From the NCBI GenBank assembly GCA_030637365.1, contig DAOWGR010000070.1:1-8449 (forward strand): a DNA stretch of 8,449 nucleotides, written 5' to 3'. The notes under the pieces are model-generated. The model ran no database searches. It saw nothing but the letters and a program-made list of their open reading frames with translations, and had not been told where the DNA came from. Every line of letters starts with the position of its first letter. The stretch's first letter is position 1. Positions 5,605-8,449 of this stretch are shown here, in pieces. Made by a program: the position numbers and the translations under genes. The stretch is from Elusimicrobiota bacterium. GTDB lineage: Bacteria; Elusimicrobiota; Elusimicrobia; Elusimicrobiales; UBA9959.

Positions 5605-8148
5605 ATGAGAAAATTCATTAGAAAAACCTGGGCGGTTTTGTTTTTGTCCGGTATGGCGTATTTTTCCGTTTTCTTTATTCAAGAAGTTTTTGCCGTTAAT
5701 GGCGGCGAAATCGGCCTGGTTGAAGAAAGTTCGGGAGCCGGGATAATTTCTTCTCAAGAGTTAATCGCCGATGATAAATTTGACCACCTTAATTCCGGTT
5801 CGCCCGCTGACAATTCCCGAAGAGATTTTTATTTATTTCGCGATAATGTGAATGACCGTCCCATAGTTTCAGCGCGGGCGCTTTTAAGAATATTCGCGAA
5901 AATGGACGCTTTGACGGTTCAGGATTTTATCGGTGAAAATGTCGGCAGTATAGTAAAGCTTATAATTTCAATAGAGCGTGTGAGAGATCTGGAAAAAATA
6001 GCTCCGAAAGCGTATGAAGATATAACGGAAAGATTTATGGATTTTGGCATCGCGCCCGAACAGGTGATGCTTAAAAAGCGCCGTCCCGGCAAAAGACGCG
6101 GTTCGCGGGATGGAAAAAAAAGGCGTAGGGAATTTACAAACGGAACGGTTAAAACCGTTATGGGTGTTAGAGAGAATTTTAATAATAATCCCAAAACCAC
6201 CGTAAAGAACTTGAAAAATCTTAAAAATCAATTTTCCGATAATTCTCCGGTATTGGCGACAATTTCCGAGTATTACAATGAGCTGAAAAAATTCACGGAA
6301 GCTGAAGAGACGGCTTCAAGTGCGATAGAAGTAAATCCTGAAAATACGGACGCTTATAAAGCGAGAGCTATGGCCAGAGTCAATCTGGAAGACAGAAAAG
6401 GCGCCCTTGAAGATGTAAAACGAGCGATGGAACTTGATCCGCAGGATGAGTCCGCCAGAATTTTATCAATTTTAATATCGAGCAATAAAGAAGCTCCGGA
6501 CTTAAAAACCATAGCTTCCATTGAAGCCATGAAAAACGCCATTAGCGCGAATAAAGAGGATGTTCTTGATTTGTCCGGCGATAAGAGTTTTAAAAGGTCA
6601 AATAAATTGAAATCGGCGGAAAAACTTTTGACGGAGAAAGATTTAAAGGAAAAAAACAATCGTTCGATTAATTTTGGCAAATCCAAATTATTTCTAAAAA
6701 AAGCCGCGGCTAAAAACAGCTTGGGCGATTATTCCGATGCCGTAAAATACGCGTCCATGTCCATAAAGGAAGACGGCAATAATCTGAACGCTTATTTGGA
6801 AAGAGCGATAGCGAATAATTTTCTCGGTCATTATGACAAGGCGATAAGCGATGCCACTCAAACGCTTGAAAAAGATTCCGGCAATGTTCAGGCGTTGAAT
6901 ATTCGTTCATGGGCATTGAATAAAAAAGGCAATTTCCGCTTGGCCGGCGGAGACGCCACGGCCGCGATAAAGTTAAATCCAAATTTTGCCGACGCGTGGT
7001 TCAATCGCGCGAACGCGAATAAAAAAATGGGCGATTATAAACGGATGTTGCAGGATTACAGGCAGGCCGCGCTGCTTTCAAAAAATTACAATTCGCATTA
7101 TAGAGACGCGGTGGCGCGATACGCGAAAAGAGTGCCGGGTTTTACTTATGATAATTCTTTATTTCAAATATCAAAAGCGGAATCCGGCTCCCCTCTAAGA
7201 AAATTTTTTATACTTATGGCGTTTACGATAACGGGCGGTCTTCTTATAGGTTTCGCTTTTTTTCATATGGCTTCATCAAAATTGGCAAAGAGTCCCGCCG
7301 GCGGAGTTGTTGCTCTCCCTGATGAGCTTTCTCCCGATATTTTTTACGAGGGCGTGGCTTCCGGCAAGTATAAGATAGAGAAAAAGATAGGCATGGGCGC
7401 GATGGGAACCGTTTATCAAGCGGTGGATCAAAGCCTTGAAAGAAAAGTCGCCATAAAAAAGATGAATGATGAGATTAGAGTAAATGAGCGGGAGAAACAA
7501 AGGTTTTTGCAGGAAGCCAGAGTGGTCGCGCTTTTGCACCATCCGAATATAGTTGAGATATACACGATTTTTGAAGAAGACGAAAATGTTTATCTTGTTT
7601 TTGAATATATAGCGGGCAGAACTCTTGATATGATGCTTAGCGATGAAGTGCGAATGTCTTTTGAAAGAAGCAAGGGCATATTTGACGAAGTTTCAAAAGC
7701 GCTGATATACGCTCATTCCAAAAACATTGTGCATAGAGATTTGAAGCTTTCCAATATTATGATAGACGATGAGGAAGGTTTTGTTAAAGTAATGGATTTT
7801 GGCCTGGCGAGAAAAGCCATGGAATCCATGTCCAGATTGACCAACGCGGAGATTGTCGGAAGTCCCGCGTATATGGCTCCGGAGCAGGATAGCGGGGCAA
7901 GCGGAAAACAATGCGATGTTTTCGCTCTCGGAGTCTGCCTTTATGAAGTTCTTACCGGGGATTTACCTTTTAAAGGACCGGATTTTCATAATCAGAAAGA
8001 GCGTAAACTGTACACGCCGGTAAGTTCCGTCTCTCCCGCCGCGCCTAACGGCATTGACGCATTAATCGCCAAAACTTTGGAACCTGATCCCGAGAAAAGA
8101 TTTAAATCCGTTGAAGAATGGAAAGAAGCTTTGGACGCCTTGATTTAA
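5605..8148 (+). CDS. Receptor-like Ser/Thr protein kinase with N-terminal TPR sensor region
   Basis: An 847-residue membrane kinase that should phosphorylate Ser/Thr on cytoplasmic targets. Residues 1-30 are a signal peptide or anchor (basic start, hydrophobic core, VFA at 28-30). A very basic patch follows at 157-175. TPR-like repeats lie at about 215-245, 248-280, 360-390, 394-424, 428-458 and 462-492, interrupted by a charged spacer (about 290-357). A transmembrane helix spans about 534-554. The C-terminal kinase domain (about 589-845) has every key element: glycine loop GMGAMG (596-601), lysine K618 in VAIKK, helix-C glutamate E637, HRDLKLSN (710-717, catalytic D712), DFG (731-733) and APE (758-760). 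R711 makes it an RD kinase, probably activated by phosphorylation of the loop between DFG and APE. Predicted topology is TPRs outside and kinase inside, the reverse domain order to PknB. The ribosome site is weak (GGGTG, 5595-5599). No partner phosphatase is visible. Confidence 0.9.
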   Translation: MRKFIRKTWAVLFLSGMAYFSVFFIQEVFAVNGGEIGLVEESSGAGIISSQELIADDKFDHLNSGSPADNSRRDFYLFRDNVNDRPIVSARALLRIFAKMDALTVQDFIGENVGSIVKLIISIERVRDLEKIAPKAYEDITERFMDFGIAPEQVMLKKRRPGKRRGSRDGKKRRREFTNGTVKTVMGVRENFNNNPKTTVKNLKNLKNQFSDNSPVLATISEYYNELKKFTEAEETASSAIEVNPENTDAYKARAMARVNLEDRKGALEDVKRAMELDPQDESARILSILISSNKEAPDLKTIASIEAMKNAISANKEDVLDLSGDKSFKRSNKLKSAEKLLTEKDLKEKNNRSINFGKSKLFLKKAAAKNSLGDYSDAVKYASMSIKEDGNNLNAYLERAIANNFLGHYDKAISDATQTLEKDSGNVQALNIRSWALNKKGNFRLAGGDATAAIKLNPNFADAWFNRANANKKMGDYKRMLQDYRQAALLSKNYNSHYRDAVARYAKRVPGFTYDNSLFQISKAESGSPLRKFFILMAFTITGGLLIGFAFFHMASSKLAKSPAGGVVALPDELSPDIFYEGVASGKYKIEKKIGMGAMGTVYQAVDQSLERKVAIKKMNDEIRVNEREKQRFLQEARVVALLHHPNIVEIYTIFEEDENVYLVFEYIAGRTLDMMLSDEVRMSFERSKGIFDEVSKALIYAHSKNIVHRDLKLSNIMIDDEEGFVKVMDFGLARKAMESMSRLTNAEIVGSPAYMAPEQDSGASGKQCDVFALGVCLYEVLTGDLPFKGPDFHNQKERKLYTPVSSVSPAAPNGIDALIAKTLEPDPEKRFKSVEEWKEALDALI

Positions 8149-8207
8149 ATAACCCGAATAATATTATTTCTTTAAAGTCGGTTTGCGTTTTGAATCGTTA
8201 TCCGATA
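8149..8207. other. Convergent gap between the kinase and the - strand gene
   Basis: The 59-nt space separates two convergent stop codons. It contains a perfect A/T-only 12-nt palindrome AATAATATTATT (8157-8168), which would make only a weak hairpin. No GC-rich bidirectional terminator is visible. Confidence 0.4.
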
Positions 8208-8449
8208 TTATTGGTTGATGATATGGAACAATATCGCTTCAATAAATTTGATTCTGTCAAAAGCCGGTCTTCTAACCTTCAATACCGAGCAGAGATGGTC
8301 GGCTTCGTCAAGAATTATATACCGCGAACCCGGAAGTATGGCGCTTTGTGTGGGAACAAAACCGTCATTTAAGATTCCCCGTCTGGACATGGCGTTTCTC
8401 AAAAGCGCCGTAAGAGTATCAAACGGGCTTCTCTTTTTGTAGGAAGTCA
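8208..8449 (-). CDS. Probable alpha/beta-hydrolase (lipase/esterase-like), C-terminal part only
   Basis: An open - strand frame runs in from the right edge to a TAA at 8210-8208, giving 79 complete residues; the N-terminus lies outside the window. The visible part includes FDTLTALLRNAMSRRG, then NDGFVPTQSAILPGS, then RYIILDEADHLCSVLK. The order NDGxVP...SA.LPG, a strand, then DH fits the C-terminus of lipase-like alpha/beta hydrolases, where the Asp of NDG and the His of DH complete the catalytic triad; the nucleophile would be upstream and is not seen. This is a motif-level inference. The frame is preferred over the two + strand frames on the same bases because only it gives a coherent protein pattern. 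It is convergent with the kinase gene and therefore a separate transcript. Confidence 0.55.
   Translation of the reverse strand, partial: TSYKKRSPFDTLTALLRNAMSRRGILNDGFVPTQSAILPGSRYIILDEADHLCSVLKVRRPAFDRIKFIEAILFHIINQ

Noticed and set aside
8118..8442. Two + strand open frames across the right end.
   Set aside because: They show no recognisable pattern and overlap the better-supported - strand hydrolase-like frame; one also overlaps the kinase end.

Overview
The window reads like bacterial chromosome of moderate-to-low GC. Genes are tightly packed on the + strand, with one truncated gene entering from the right on the - strand. Exported proteins with Sec-type signal peptides, Sel1 and TPR repeat proteins, a receptor-like Ser/Thr kinase, and degenerate short tandem repeats in the gaps all suggest a Gram-negative candidate-phylum genome, for example an Omnitrophota- or Elusimicrobiota-like lineage. 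That placement is an impression from gene style and intergenic texture. No rRNA or other phylogenetic marker is present to confirm it.

Left block (1-2130): a complete phosphate acetyl/butyryltransferase-family protein is followed after 4 nt by a small P-loop ATPase of the AAA_28 type. After a 161-nt repeat-containing gap with a strong Shine-Dalgarno site comes a small protein ending in a zinc-binding SEC-C motif. The first two are probably one transcription unit. The pairing is notable because no butyrate or acetate kinase follows the transferase.

Middle block (2131-5298): a 360-nt gap carries a stop-codon-embedded palindrome, tandem short repeats, a second hairpin and a good sigma70-type promoter. 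It leads into a two-gene operon: an unrecognised 590-aa exported protein and, 6 nt later from a GTG start, a 342-aa exported Sel1-repeat protein.

Right block (5299-8449): a 306-nt gap with the same kinds of repeats and another promoter precedes an 847-aa protein. This has an N-terminal signal or anchor, TPR repeats predicted to lie outside the cytoplasmic membrane, one transmembrane helix and a complete C-terminal Ser/Thr kinase. The sensor-first, kinase-last order is the reverse of PknB-type kinases. The 3' end of a probable alpha/beta-hydrolase gene converges on it from the - strand.

The most interesting biology is the receptor-like kinase beside two exported proteins, one of them an orphan, which together could form an envelope sensing or assembly module. 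The most interesting non-coding signal is the shared modular make-up of the three gaps: palindromes, two of which contain a stop codon, plus degenerate tandem repeats of 6, 7 and 8 nt. No rRNA, tRNA, insertion sequence or CRISPR array was seen.
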